The position numbers and the translations under genes are program-made. The notes under the pieces are model-generated. The model had not been told where the DNA came from. It did not search any database and worked only from the letters and a program-made list of their open reading frames with translations. Below are positions 37,941 through 55,215 of a stretch of DNA of 64,000 nt, piece after piece. The DNA is from Hermodice carunculata (Eukaryota; Annelida; Polychaeta; Eunicida; Amphinomidae): contig OZ026612.1 of assembly GCA_964020975.1 (NCBI GenBank), forward strand, positions 54,119,077 through 54,183,076. The letters run 5' to 3'. The first letter of the stretch is position 1; the number at the start of each line of letters is the position of its first letter.

Positions 37941-40327
37941 TTACTGACGTGTTAACCTTTTTCTGTAATTATGCTGAGAGCACACTTGTTCTGCATGGCA
38001 AAATTCGAAGTCCACTATTCTGGTCACCGACAGTTGTTCCCATACAAGGGATATCCAAAGGGGTTTAACTGGAAAAGCTGCGGAAGAAATCCCTGGCAGT
38101 GGCAAAAGAAGCATGGTTTAAATATATGTTTGTTTGAGTTGGCAAAAAAAATATTGTGGCACTATTTAGCCACTTAATGCTCCTGCTTTCACTGTCTGTG
38201 ATTTGTAACTTCTTTTGTATGTTTGAAAGGTATTTGTTAATTCCAAGGCAAGGAGTAAAGAGCAGATAACCTAAAATTACTGACACTAGGCAGGTCCAAA
38301 TGTCATCACGAATGAGCCTGTTGGATGCAGATGTGGGTGACAAAAGCGTTTTGCACGTGTTCTTCGGGAAGAGTAAAGTAAAATTTCAGAGACTCATTTA
38401 GACATTTTAGCTGTTGATGGTCTTATTCATGTCACAAAATATTCCAGTTTGAGCACCACGGATGCGTCCAAATGGTTCTCCGTTTATTTCCGCAATCAAA
38501 GCTGGAAGTATTACATATGTCGTGGCTATCTGCATGAGGTCACCCGAGTCTGGTCAGCAGTGAGCACATGGGTTGTCATGATATCTAAGCTACCCTTTCG
38601 TCTTCATCTTAATGCCTACAAATATTTATAAAAGTGTTACGACACTTGAACTTTTCAGATAAAAATGGTATATTAAAGCAAATCAGAGTGGAGTTATATA
38701 GCAGTTTTGTAGTAGACTCGTTTCCTGAAACCAAATGTTTTAGCAATGAAGGTTTAATTTTTGGAGTTTTTTTAGACTTCAGAATTCTAGACTTTTGCTA
38801 AATTCGTTACGGTATTCACTGTCTCACTCTCCAAGATGTACCAAGTAGATCTTGGGCAGATGGGAATGTTTTTGCTATTTGGATTCAGACGCAGTGTTTG
38901 CTGATCCTGCTTTTTGGCAGTATGCATTTGTTGTTCACTTGGGCCTCCGTAAGTGCAAAGACAGAACAGAGATTTAGAAACACAGATGAATGCTGCCTGC
39001 CAGGCTAGACTATCCACTTAACTACTGGCTAGAATCAATGGTCTTGCCCATGTTACCACGCAATTCTGGTCCTCTTGTATAGCCCCAGCCCAGTTCACAG
39101 TGAAAATTCACGCAGCTACAGAATCATCTAAATATGGGGACCGGCCATTTGCAGACATTGGTCCTGACTAAACAGTAGGGCTCTCGTTCCAGGCCTTTGT
39201 TTTGTTTGTCGTTTCCCCCACCCTGCCTCGACTCACCTTGGTGCACAGCCCACAAATGTCAAATCAACGCCAACTGTTTCATCTCACAGATTACAACAGT
39301 ACTTTTACCGCTAACTTAATCAAATGCATATAATTGCTGAATGGAAAGGTTGCCTCCCACATACACATCTAAAAATCACACCTGAACTTTCAAAGTGAGG
39401 GAGGTGCACTTACACCTTAAGTTTTACCATTTTCCCAGTCAAACTGGTCTACAGCGATCGGTAATTTCAAGGGTCATCTCTTTCATTCATTTTGTTCTAT
39501 ATTTTCCTTGCTAGAAATAGTTCTAAATAGAACTTTCAGTAAAGGCTTACCAAGACAACATGCCTATAGTCAAAAATTGTCCTCGGCGCACCCTGGATGC
39601 TTTGCGCCTGGATTGCTCCCAGGAAGGCTGCTGATTGAGTCCTATATATGACCTTTTAAAGCTTTGCTTTTGGAATATCTCTTTATGATTGACATATTCT
39701 GATAACGCGGCCTCTCGCATTACAACTTTTCTGTGGACACGGCATCTTTCCCAGCAGCCACTTTCTTACGCTTTATGATCACCACCACATTCTCAACCTC
39801 AGTCTCCTTTCTTATTGAATGCAGATCCTTGGGCTTCCTCTCATATTACCATGTCTTAATGTGTTCATCATATGAACTTTAACAAACCAAGGGTATGAAG
39901 TGACCGCCTCCTCATCATTTAGTTTTTCGGTTGCTGTCATGTACACCATAATGGCAAACACCGGTGGAGTGGGTGGTTTTGGGTTCCTTCACATATACAG
40001 GTAAAGAAACTCAGGCATATAGTCGTTGGTTGTCAGCCGTCAAGACCCAGGTAAGTTCTTGGATTGTCTTTGGCGCTGTACTGCTAAAAACCCTGTGGTC
40101 AGTAGACTAATATTTAACTTCGTTATTCCCCTGTACATAGGCCATGGTGACAGTCTGTGTTCCACAAAAGCTTACAGGTTATGTCCATGGGTTGAAACTT
40201 CTTTTTGGTTGATTAGACAGGAGCATCCCTCCTTGAAGTGCATCTCATTGGGCACTGGATGTCAAGGGTCCATGTAATAAAGAACTATATATTTCTTTGT
40301 CCAAACCCATTTTTGGAGTCGGTAGAC
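37941..40327. other. No gene recognised
   Basis: Slightly less AT-rich than average with many short frames and no domain. Confidence 0.4.
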
Positions 40328-40380
40328 CAACTCAGGATAAACATGTATGGCGAGTTGCCATACATGTTTATCCTGAGTTG
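40328..40380. repeat. Perfect 24-bp-stem hairpin
   Basis: CAACTCAGGATAAACATGTA plus TGGC (40328-40351), a 5-base GAGTT loop, then the exact reverse complement (40357-40380). All 24 pairs are perfect. A natural miRNA precursor normally has bulges and a larger loop. A recent template-switch event or a sequencing fold-back artefact would give this pattern. Confidence 0.9.
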
Positions 40381-43300
40381 TTTGAAATATTTAATTTTAT
40401 GCAGAAAAATGATTCATTACTAATAGGATTTACACAAGTGTCTGTTACGCTGTACATATGTTCTGCTGTTATATTTCATACATAATAGTTTTCTGTCTGT
40501 TATTCTAATTTGTATATTGTTATTATTGAAGGTGAAAGTACTTTAATAAGTGTGATTATTAACACTTCCTGTAGATTGGAATATATCTCGATTTAAATAT
40601 TGAACATGTATTAGCATAATTTAATAATTTCAAATGCTACATGTTTTTTCAGAATAATACCCACTGTGCTATTGACATGCAGATGTAAAAATAAAAGCAG
40701 ACATACTGAGGTGTAGAGAGCACCACAAAACTGTGACGGGCAGACATATTTCACATAATGCGAAATGAAAAAAAACTGATGCACAAGATGTCGGTTGTTA
40801 CAGTGAGTGATTGTAGTTATTTGCCTATATTTCTAATCAGTCTTCTCCCCATTCGATGTATAGAAACCAATAATTGTTACAGGCCAACGGGCTGTATAAC
40901 ATTGTGTAGTAAAGATATGTTGGTATGAATTTTTTCAATAGTTTGGTTTGATTTCAAAGATCTAACAGTTACTTTCAGTGGATTCAAAAAGAGGATATAC
41001 ACATAATTAAAACAATAAAGTAACAGCCCACAGCTTTAACTATTAAACATGTTTCACTAATTTAATGTTGAAAAGGCATGCTAGCAATGTAAACACATGT
41101 GGAAACGATTTTATGGCTACCCTGATAATCAAACCTGCCCAGCATGCAGCGCCTGTAGATCACAAAACTTGTCTGGGCTAAGGTCATGGCCTAAATACTT
41201 CCTTCTTCATACAAATAATATAAGAAGCTTCCAGGCAGACCATTGTAGGCAGTTAGTAGTAATAGAAACTCCTGTACCAGTGTGAGCTCAAAAGTGGAGG
41301 CCCCTTTGCAAGTTTCCACTTCAACAGCAGTCACTTGTTGGCTTGTCAACTGAAATTTTTGCAAGCCACCTTTCAGTCACATGTTATCCCCACATAGTGC
41401 CCTGTTTATGTAGGACTGAGCAGAACATTAGGCCAAATCAGACATTGAAACTGGTTCGGTAGGGTCTGTCTGCGCTACTACGTCTAGACCCTATAGTTCC
41501 AATTCTTGTCCACTCTTCTACAGTTCGTTCACCTCGCGTTTGTAAAGTGGGTTCCTTAGACCTTCATCATCTCATATGTTGTGGAAGAGGTCAGACATAC
41601 TGTAGCTGTAGCAAAGGATTGAAGTCCCATTCAGCAGGATCAGCGTAGACAAAGTAAAGGAGCACTTGCAGTGTATATTACCTTTCCCTCTGCGCCATTA
41701 AATGAGACTTAGCAATTTGTTATAATGATAAAGGCAGTCATACCTTGCCACAAGGTACCCGAGGACTCCTATACCATTTGTATAGTAACATTCTTAAGAA
41801 GTTGTATCAGACATTAATGTGAAAACGTTTGTTCTTTGGTTTTGAACCATATATCACAGCTGTTTGGCGGGTATGTGTACGGTCTCAAAGGGCTGTCCTC
41901 TTTCTTGATTATGACTGGTATATTTTCCAATAGACTGGTGGATCTTACATACCACAAGCCTCTAAGAGCAGTTGCTCTAGGTAGCAATCATTGTGGGAAA
42001 TACAATTGATACAGTGGTCAAGAACATGTAACCAATAATCACCTCAGTAAGCCGATAGGTGGCAAGGGACTATATATTTTAGTTAGTGGTTTCCTTTATA
42101 CTAAAATTACCTAAACGGTTGTGGCACAAAACCCAAAACTGCCTTTGTATCCAAGTAAAGGACTAGGCCTTGCAGTGAAGAGCTGGGTGGCATTACTGAA
42201 CACAACAACGTTGTCAAGACAACTGAAGTGGCGTGGACAGCCATCTGCCGACTTGTTTAATCGTCTTCATGCTAACTAAAGGAAAGGAAAGAACAAAGAG
42301 GCAAACTACATCAAGAACACGAGAAAGTTGTATCTAAAGTCAGAAAGTCTGCATAGCGTCACATTGCTCTGGGATAGGGAATATCTTCAGCCTCCTTTGT
42401 GAAAGATTTTGTCCTGCCATAGGTTTTCTGAAAAGGTATCCTGTGTCTCTATATGTCTTCTGGCGGATGGTTCTGTTCAGAAGGCTTTTACCTTATACAG
42501 ATGTTCCTGAAGAACAGGAATGTTACGAGGAACACAGATGAGACTTACAAAAGGGACTTAAATGTAGTATTGATAAGACCTAAGGCTTGTTCTAAGGAGC
42601 TATACTTCCATGAACGTGTGGGTTGTTGACGATAGGCACTGACCTGTGTAATTCCATACTCTCTTGTGCTTAGCAGATTGAAGTGCTTGATTAAACATTA
42701 ATTTTATGAAAAGGCAGTCATTAAAATGGTGCTGAGCTCCAATATGTATGTACAGCAGCATATCCTATTAGGGTTTAAAGTCCATAAAGTGCTTAATTAA
42801 CTTTGAGAAGCTACTACTCCAAGAAAGAAAGTACATTTCTGACACTGTTGCTTAAACCGAAGAGAATATGACATATCCTAAGGCAGTTTCTACCCAAAAG
42901 TTCAAGGGCAAACCTTCCTGTGCATAATATATTTAAACATTTTCTCGCTTCCAGACATAATATTTCTGTGATGCCACACCTATGAGATAAGGGTCCTTTG
43001 CCGTCACACCTTGCTCTTCAATGTCCTAACCAAACCTGTCAATCACAAAGCATGGATTTTTTTAATATACAAGACCCCCCCAGCTGTGCCCAGGTAACAA
43101 ATTAAACTGACACCAAAGCAGGTAATGTGTAAAAGTGGAAAGAGCATCCACTGTAAACAAATGTAACCATGTTTCAAGAGATGTCAAGGTTACCTAATGC
43201 CATGGACCTATTAACGTTCATAGATGCTAAGGCCTAACACAAATACAGGTGTGGTTCCGGTAACCTGACCAACCCTACTGAAAAGGCCCAACCCCAAATG

Positions 43301-46300
43301 AATTGTATGAATCATTAAAAAATAGTTTCAATCCGCCCTTCCCTAATAAAATTTGATCGACCTTGGCTGAAAGATTTTGTGGAGAATATGGCCGCCTGGT
43401 GCCATTATTTTGCAGTTAAATCGCCTCAAACACAGCATTTCATTTCAACATGTATGGAGCGTTAACTTGGACCGGAGAAATAGCAGGTCTGCACAGACAG
43501 TTGCTCGGTGAAACAGCACAGCCCCGGTGACGGTTTTTCAGTGTCATGGTGATCTTTATTGTAATATTTCGCTAGGTTCCGTGTGGCTGTTCTTTGACTT
43601 ACCGGGGCAAACGGTCGTTAAAGTACTTTTAAAGCATGACTTACTATCCTAACGTTCATCTGCTTTGCCCGCTTGGTTCCATCTGAAGCAGTTATCATCG
43701 TTAGTTTAAAATCCAAATGCGACACGATATCCTAACTACGGCCAAATCATGCATCTTGGAACATTTTGAACATAGCGCAATGTGGGACAGTTGCACAAAA
43801 ACACATTTGATTTGGATATTAAAGTGAATCGCAGCCACATCGTATATCCTTTATCATCATTGGTGCTCTAAAATATTTCCCAAATATATACTTTTCATTC
43901 CATATATTATACCCCCCCCCGTCCCATTACTATCCTCATTTACAAACCAGTGGGTGCGGAATCCAGACTTTTCAAAATGGTATCCAAGGCTGTAGGCTAG
44001 TCCCCTCCCCATTGAATATTTTGAAGAGGTAGTGTCCAAAAGATATGTGTGATAGGTGCTAACGGAATGTTAATTTGTCAAATGAATGTAATGTACAAGA
44101 TATACATGTAATGGCATTTTTCCAGTGCATAGCCTAAAGTTGTAAATACGATGCATTGAAAATTAAGTTTGTCTGCAGCGCTTGGCCCTAGCATTGGAAT
44201 ATTGTATCAGACACGGAAGTCGCACCCAGGCTGTGAATTAGTGCCAGCACAAAGTACACAAGTCCTCCCCAATAGCAGATACAAGTCCGAAAGTACCGTC
44301 GGGTTTTTATATAAGTGATAATTAAACTGTGACATTCTGACTATCTATTTTTTGTTCATTGTTAAGGTGCAGGTGCTGTAACCATTGCATTTCAATGCAC
44401 AACATTACATTTCATCTACAGACGATTTATTGTAGTTTTCTGTCACATTCCAGTTTGATGACCTTTTATCAGGGGTGTATGAGAGAAGCTGATCCTAGTT
44501 TGAACACCTCTACCCATGCAAAAACAGCATATTGGCTCAGACACAGAGGCGTATTTGAAACAGCTGTAGATTAAAATTGCGCAATGAGGACAAACAAACG
44601 TCACCCTCAAACGTCACGAGTTGTAGATGTTTCCTGTTTGAACAGTGAACCATATTTATGTACTCGGCAACATAATATACTATGTGTGTATAGTTGTTCA
44701 TTTGCATTCTGGTTATATATTAAGCGTCAGTTTGGCTGTTTATTGGCGATATGCATCCAATATGGTATGAAAAATGGACAGTTTTTGGTTTGGCTTTCAA
44801 GGAGACATAACCTGCGTGCAATTAAAACAACAACTGCATGAAGATTCAGCTTTTTCATTAATGGTTATTCCGCATGTTTCATTGCCATACCATTGATACG
44901 ATAACAGCATGCATTCATGATGGTATGATATTATGCAGACATGCATGTAACGTGAACGTATAATGTGCTCAATTTGGCCTATGGTTTTGGAATAATATCG
45001 AACCATTAAAAGTAGGTATACTGCAGCTGCGTGTTTCTAACAAGGTGCTATGCTTTTTTGCTGACAACATGCATACGCACTGCAGCATAATTGAGCATAT
45101 AGACCTGGTATAAATAAACTAATGCAGAAAGAGAATTGTGATTTTGTCAACATGAGACGTGTGTAAAGTAAATGAGAGTGGGGAATGCCAATCATACAGA
45201 ACCATCTCACACAAAGTCTCTGGTAAAAAAGGTCCTCAATGATCCATGCGTTTAAGTAACTATTAGTTTTGGGATGTTAAAACGTATGTAAAACAGCACA
45301 GACCTAACTGTAGTGGGCACTAAGTTCCTCTCCGGAAGTGTTTTTTCTTTCTCTTTCCCCCTCTCTTTTTCGTTTTTTTCCGCCGACTTTCGTTTTATGG
45401 CCAGTAGGTGGTGTTCAGCTATATTTTACACTTTTGCTATGGAAATCCGTAGTAATGTCTCCAGGCTTACCTCCAAATGGTTATTTACTAAAAAGACTTG
45501 AAAAAATTGTGGTGAACAAGTGGCATAAGGGCCCGGCTCATTTTTACCATTTTTAGTAGTTGGTATCAAGATTCTTGCCAAATTATTGTACAGGTAGGCC
45601 CGCGAGTACCAGTCACTTACACTTTAAACCCTTATAATTTGTAAAATTTCCTTTTTTATGTTTTAGATACGACGATAGATAAATAGCAACTGCAATATAT
45701 TAAAGCTGTGGTAGGGCCTACTATTGTACGAAATAATATGACGTGCGATAGAAAATGCTGGCAAGTATATCTCAGACAGAAGTATCTTTTAGCTTAGTCT
45801 GTGTTTATTATTCACGTCAACCAATACTTTACAGTCAAATTGTTTAAGCCTTTACCTCCCATGTTTTAAATTCTCAACAGACTTTGTTGATGCTTGTCTA
45901 GCAAAGTCGTTGACCATTACCAACCCTAGAACAGTGGTGTTGAGACCAGGCATGTTACTACCGGTACTTGAATAAAAGATTCTTTAACTTTTTGTAAATA
46001 ATTTGAAGCTGCAATCCTTAAGGAGATGCATATTAGCAAGACTATTCTCATTACAAGCGGACTAAGGTCTAATTGTAGATTATTTCTAAAAGCTATTGCA
46101 GGTTTCGTCGAACTTGAGCACCGTAACGAAAAACCTGAAACTCCCTCTGATTCGTTTTGAGTCAATCGACAACGTAAATGATATGTTTTATTTCACGAAT
46201 AGAAAAGTTCTACGTTTGACCTTTTAATTTTACACAATGCCCTTCTCTTTCTGCTTCCCAATGACAGAATTTCACTAGAACCAAGGCCGCGCGTATTGAT
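40381..46300. other. Long stretch with no recognised gene
   Basis: About 6 kb with no microsatellite, no dispersed-repeat copy and no recognisable domain. At 42138-42278 a plus frame stays open for about 46 codons of ordinary composition (including LAVKSWVALLNTTTLSRQLK) but cannot be extended on either side. A C run lies at 43911-43919. It could be intron, or very old transposon sequence. Confidence 0.4.
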
Positions 46301-46334
46301 GTGTTCTGATGATGAAGATACTCATACGAAACAC
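46301..46334 (+). ncRNA. Hammerhead-ribozyme-like core (weak candidate)
   Basis: CTGATGA (46306-46312), a possible 3-bp stem (TGA...TCA), then CGAAAC (46327-46332) follow the order of the hammerhead CUGAUGA-stem II-GAAA core. Hammerheads of this kind are known in Penelope-like elements and other repeats. The third conserved segment (a cleavage NUH with a closing stem I) is not evident, and GTGTT/AACAC pair across the core in a non-hammerhead way. Chance is a real possibility. Confidence 0.15.
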
Positions 46335-50284
<3,950 letters not shown>

Positions 50285-50795
50285 TTACCTCAACTGACTT
50301 GTCTGTCAGATGAGGCTATATGGTGGGTCTTTGTTCCTACCTCTGTCGTCCACGAATGACATTTCGACTACTCCAAAATCGTCGGTCGGATTCTTTGCAA
50401 GCTTAGTGGCTAATCTACCTTGAGTTGGTCCGTACTAAGGGCGTTAAAATGGTCATGCTTCAGGGAGCTTTGGCTGTGATACATAGTGTATTCATTGGGG
50501 GGGGGGGTGGTGCAGGGGGGATCTAAAAAGAAAATCTTCTTCTAAGAAGCCAGTCCGCCAATTGCTTCAAAATTGCATAAGGTCAGTTCTTGGAACCAAT
50601 TGCTTCAAAGTTGCATGAGGACAATTTTTGGAACCGCTAGACATTTGTTTTTGGCGCTGCAATTTAAATAAGGGTTTAAAATTTTCTGTGTGGTTTTGCT
50701 ATTTTCGGCATCCAATTGAACCGAATGTGCACGGAGACACTTCTGGGGACCCCTAGAGTTTGATTTGTTCAACATGTGGTGCTGCATTTTTTAAA

Positions 50796-50851
<56 letters not shown>

Positions 50852-51135
50852 TTAGTTTTGAAGTCTCCAAAAGTTTCATGCAGAGCATACTGCAAATTGA
50901 TAAAAATGTACCTGGTACAAGGATAAAAGACATTTGGTCACTACGTGGTGATGCACTTGATTCCTGATATTCAACGATTTTTTTTCCAATTCAGGTACTT
51001 GTTGGTCAATGCATCTATTCCTGATATTTACAATGTAAGTCAGCAGGATTGCAGTAGCAATTTACATTTTCGATTCTTCCACCAAAACCATCAGCCAGAT
51101 TCAATTGGAACTTGGTGGGGATGTATAATAGGTAA
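50285..51135 (-). repeat. Dispersed composite repeat, copy C (inverted)
   Basis: It starts with TTACCTCAACTGACTTGTCTG, the reversed family end. CAATTGCTTCAAAATTGCAT and GGGACCCCTAGAGTTTGATT (about 50738-50763, T-containing variant) match the reversed 57-63 kb copies, as does CAACATGTGGTGCTGCA (the reversed GCGCCACCTG phrase). AACCATCAGCCAGATTCAAT and GGAACTTGGTGGGGATGTA close it. A G run at 50498-50507 and a (GT)n tract at 50800-50848 lie inside. Confidence 0.65.
50800..50848. repeat. (GT)n microsatellite
   Basis: About 24 pure GT units inside copy C, right after the reversed GCGCCACCTG phrase, where other copies have an A- or T-rich run. Confidence 0.97.
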
Positions 51136-51518
51136 ATCTCTATTGAGTGCCTTCAAATTGTTAAGCTCTGACAATCTTTGTATGACCTCAAATGAACAAC
51201 ATTCCCTTTGCGTTTGTAATTGAGCACCATTGTAATTCTTCAAAATACTAGGACAGAAAATGATAGAACCACAAAAGAGCATACAAGTAAAATACAGAGA
51301 ACTGAAATAGATGATTACTATTTAACACAATCTTAGAAACAACTGCGACAATATATGAATATACTGATCATAAGAGGTGACTGATACTTTAAGGATATTT
51401 TTGGGTCGGAAATATTAAGATAGGAATAAAAAGAAATCGAAGAATATTTTTAATATCTACAGCATTGGTATGACCATGCCCGATTCAGGCTTATGCTTCA
51501 ATATTCTATTTGTTTCAA
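51136..51518. other. No gene recognised
   Basis: AT-rich interval between copy C and the TTTA array. Confidence 0.4.
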
Positions 51519-51519
51519 T

Positions 51520-51602
<83 letters not shown>

Positions 51603-51627
51603 TTAATTTATGTATGTATGTATGTAT

Positions 51628-51662
<35 letters not shown>

Positions 51663-51666
51663 TTTG
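51519..51666. repeat. (TTTA)n tetranucleotide microsatellite
   Basis: About 36 TTTA units with a short internal GTAT run. Confidence 0.97.
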
Positions 51667-52009
51667 TATATTTGTTTGCCAATTCATCATTCCTTTATTT
51701 GTCTTAATTCTGATCAGAATACAGGTGATTTCAAAAGGGGCCCCTAGTACACTCTCACACACATACATTTGTATAAACATAGTATACGTCGATATAAATC
51801 TGCAATACCTGAAGTTAAAATATACATAAACCATTCAATCTTTGTTTTAAAATAGCTACATGGTTTCTGTAGTTAAACACTTGAGACAGAAATCATATTG
51901 TGTTATGACGTTGAAGAGGCATCAATTAAGTTTAAACCTTTTATGGTGTACACACGAAGGATAACCATGATTTAGGCACTTAACAATCGAACAGCCAGTA
52001 CATAATACG
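51667..52009. other. No gene recognised
   Basis: AT-rich interval with nothing identified. Confidence 0.4.
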
Positions 52010-52570
52010 TTCAACAGTATTCTGAATTGGAAAATGTTAGCGTTGGTGCATGCTTAACCTTGTCGCTCAAGCTAATGAAAGTCTTGGCATTTATAAACCT
52101 AAACATTCTTTGACCTGACTTACTCCGAGTGTTGGCGGCTGTAAGGCCTGTCATACTTTGTCTTGTAGAACTATTGACATCCGACATTGGTGTAAAATCG
52201 TCAGTCAAGCAACTATGAGCTTTGCCATCAATAATTTTAAACACGAAAATAGCTCGATAATATCGGCATCCGTTTTTTCTGAAGCATATCACTGGTACGT
52301 GATCTTTGATCTATAGAAGGTATTATCCTGGCTGCCTAATTTTGGAATTTTTGCAATAAGTCTAAATTTTATCTTGTACAGTTTAACTATTCAACACCAC
52401 AGGAATCTAAAGGGGGCAATATTGAAGAGTTTACAATAATGATACTGGGTCGTTTAATACAAAGGGGAAGATTCTCCTGAAATATCAAGACATTGTGAAA
52501 TTTTGGTGCATATAATATCGACACGTTTGGTCCAGGACATCTGCTTGTCAAGCCATACTCGCAATGCTGA
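52010..52570 (-). mobile_element. LINE fragment: reverse transcriptase thumb and C-terminal region
   Basis: On the minus strand VWLDKQMSWTKRVDIICTKI (about 52545-52485) is the characteristic post-RT block of CR1/Jockey-type LINEs. It is followed, in other frames, by the FKIIDG...TDDFTPMSDVNSSTRQ block and QRMFRFINAKTFISLSDKV (about 52120-52060), matching the 'R..NAK.FN.L...' end of these proteins. Stops and frame changes lie between the blocks. It is in line with the reverse transcriptase piece at 53.44-53.80 kb and probably belongs to the same copy. Confidence 0.8.
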
Positions 52571-53181
52571 GTTTCTAGACGAATTCAAATATTAAAGTAA
52601 ATCATAAAAAGACTAAAAGTAATCCACTGTTACATAATAGGTCTAAAAAGGTGCAGTTGAGTAGGAAGTACAGTATGCTCAAAGGAGATATATTTGAAAA
52701 TGTTCTCGCTGACTCTCCCACATATGCCCGCGCTATTGCAAATGAGGACGCTTTACATTACTTTTTCGAAAGTGTAAATTTCTGAATGGAAAAAATTACA
52801 AAATACTGTAAAACACCAATGGCTCCATTCTCGGTGTATTATTTGGCTCTGATAATTGTAATTTTCAAGAAAACAAAACCTTATGTTTCAAATTGTACGA
52901 ACGCACATCAAATCAACAGGCACGCTTGGAGCTTTGTCTTGACTTTTCACAAATATCCTTTATCATGGGGCTAAAGTAGTGTTTGTTTATGATGGCATAC
53001 CAACTACCTGTCCTTATCTTTGACGTCTGGTCATGTCAAGACTTCTTATTGTGTTGCATTGCCATTCTATCTGTCTTCGTGCAATGATGTTCATTCTTGC
53101 ACTGGTGTTTTAACTGTTGTTCCTTGTCTCCCTTTCTCTTTCCCTTTGCGTGTATATATATATATATATGTGTGTGTATAC

Positions 53182-53240
<59 letters not shown>

Positions 53241-53439
53241 TGTATACCCCTTTTTCCCAATAACTTTTTTGAAACAAATGAATATATTTAAACCAAACCG
53301 CAATACTCAATATTTAAAGCAATTCACCTGAACAATTTGTTTTCTGTCTACTTAAATGAGTTTTTTTTGGGGGGGGGATGATTTGTGTTTTTGGTGTCTT
53401 CCTTGTTCAAGGTAAAATGATTGTCCTTCTTTCATTTGC
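52571..53439. other. Spacer between two LINE pieces, with a (TA)n/(TG)n tract
   Basis: In an uninterrupted LINE only about 200 bp would separate the flanking blocks, so about 650 bp looks inserted or expanded. It contains the compound (TA)n-(TG)n microsatellite at 53152-53247 and a short plus-strand open run at about 52645-52785 that I do not recognise. Confidence 0.45.
53152..53247. repeat. Compound (TA)n-(TG)n microsatellite
   Basis: TA, TG, TA and TG runs in series, inside the spacer of the split LINE. Confidence 0.97.
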
Positions 53440-53800
53440 TGCATTTTATATTTCAATATTTAATATCCATCCCTTCACTGTCACAAACTGATTTTGCTGC
53501 ACCGAAAATAGCCGTGTTATCAACATATTGTACTACCATACCATCTGTGAAAGCAAGGGGAAGGTCATTCATAAAAATAAGGAAATGTAGGGGGGGTCTA
53601 ATACGAACCACTTGAGGGTCACCACATTGTGAGACAATTCCCCCTTGAAGTAAACGCATTGATTCCGCTCAGATGAATAATTTCTAAGCCAGCATAGTTC
53701 TATACTATTGGTTCCTAAACATTTACTTTCCATCAGTTAGCTTTAAGTTGGCACAGTATGGAAGCCTTTTTTTCAAATCTAAAATCACACACATGTAATT
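53440..53800 (-). mobile_element. LINE fragment: reverse transcriptase palm
   Basis: On the minus strand ILDLKK and an AF-H-TV block (about 53785-53750) give RT motif A. After degraded sequence, LHFLIFMNDLPLAFTDGMVV then QYVDNTAIFGA (about 53575-53490) give motifs B-C, with YVDN replacing the catalytic YADD. A frame slip lies in the A run after LDLKK. This is a dead CR1/Jockey-type LINE, upstream part of the same copy as 52.01-52.57 kb. Confidence 0.82.
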
Positions 53801-55215
53801 AACCCAATATTTATTATTATAAAGACGTGCAGTCATTTACGTATATCAGAGTTGTAGCTGTAAAATGCAAGCAACTTATCTGATCCCCCCATATAATGGA
53901 AAACACTCAAAAACACGTTGCCCTCAACATAATGTGCATAAACAACATGTATTTGTGTCTTCTCGCCCAGAACCACTTCCTAGTAGTCATTACCCTATTC
54001 CGCAGTCCGAACTCTTTACTCTCCATAAGCTAACCTGTCCCTGTCCAACCTATATACATATGGAATTACTATTATCCATATTGCACACGTTCCTCTCTAA
54101 AATTAATCAAATTAATACCAACGGCTGTATGACCACCGACCCCAAAGTCCTTGCATCTACATTCAATGAGCTTACACCACATAGTCAGATTGTGCAAAGT
54201 TCATGAGATGGAATCAAGCTAAAGCTTCATGTATATATTGCAAAGCTATGGTACACCTCAAGTGTGCAAATCCTATCAAAGCTGCTCCAACAAACGGTAC
54301 AGGACAATACTGTGAAACAAAATATATGTGTAATATATGTATTTTGAGTTGGAAGGCTTGAAAGGCCTGCACCAACAAGTGGACAGGTTGGCCCTCAAAA
54401 TGTGACAGCCCTAATTATTTCTCCCAAAACGCAGATGTGGATACTAGCATCATCTGAAAAAGAGTCAAAGTAAGTTATGTCTAAAGACAATAAAGAAGTG
54501 CCAAACGTTTATGTAATGTGATGACTGCAGCAAGTCTTTACATTTGAAATGTGCCAATGTGGTCCTCAAAGGATAGGTAATATTGTCTTTCAAATACTGC
54601 CCAATTATCTGTTACTCTCTTTCTAAACTGCATAATATTGCTCTGTATACTTTCCATTTCTCCAATCAATGGGAAAGGTGTAATGAATGTCTTGTTTTCA
54701 AAAAGAACAGTAAGCCAGCAATTTAATAATCGAGTTATTACTCCTCCGTGTAATATTTTATAAGTCTTTGAGCGCCTATCTTACAATACTTTATACGTGT
54801 TTTTTTCAGTATTAATTGAGTGAATTAACAGAATTATTCAACCACTAATCAGTTACTTTAAATTAGTCATGATATTTACAATAGGTTAGAGATAAGCTAC
54901 GAAGCCAGCCTGGTTTTCCGTGATATTTCTACTTGCGACCGTCGATTGTGTTTGGCATGAATGCGTCCTATTGAAATTAAAATCTTAAGGACTGATAGGA
55001 ATACTAGCTGAATTAAAATGCAGTTCTATTCCAATCGTTTTCAGTAAATGACCATGGAAGGCAAGTTTTTTTGCTAGCTTCTACTCGAGGCCGGTGACCC
55101 ACAGGTTTCGATTTTCCGCCCTGTATTATTTTTTGGGTACATGTTAATGTCATTGCTGAGGATATGGCTTAGATATGATTTCAATAAGTGATATCCAGGG
55201 AACGGAGAAAGCACA
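53801..55215. other. No gene recognised
   Basis: The 113-codon frame at 53865-54206 is Pro/His/Ser-rich without a domain. Nothing else identified. Confidence 0.4.
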
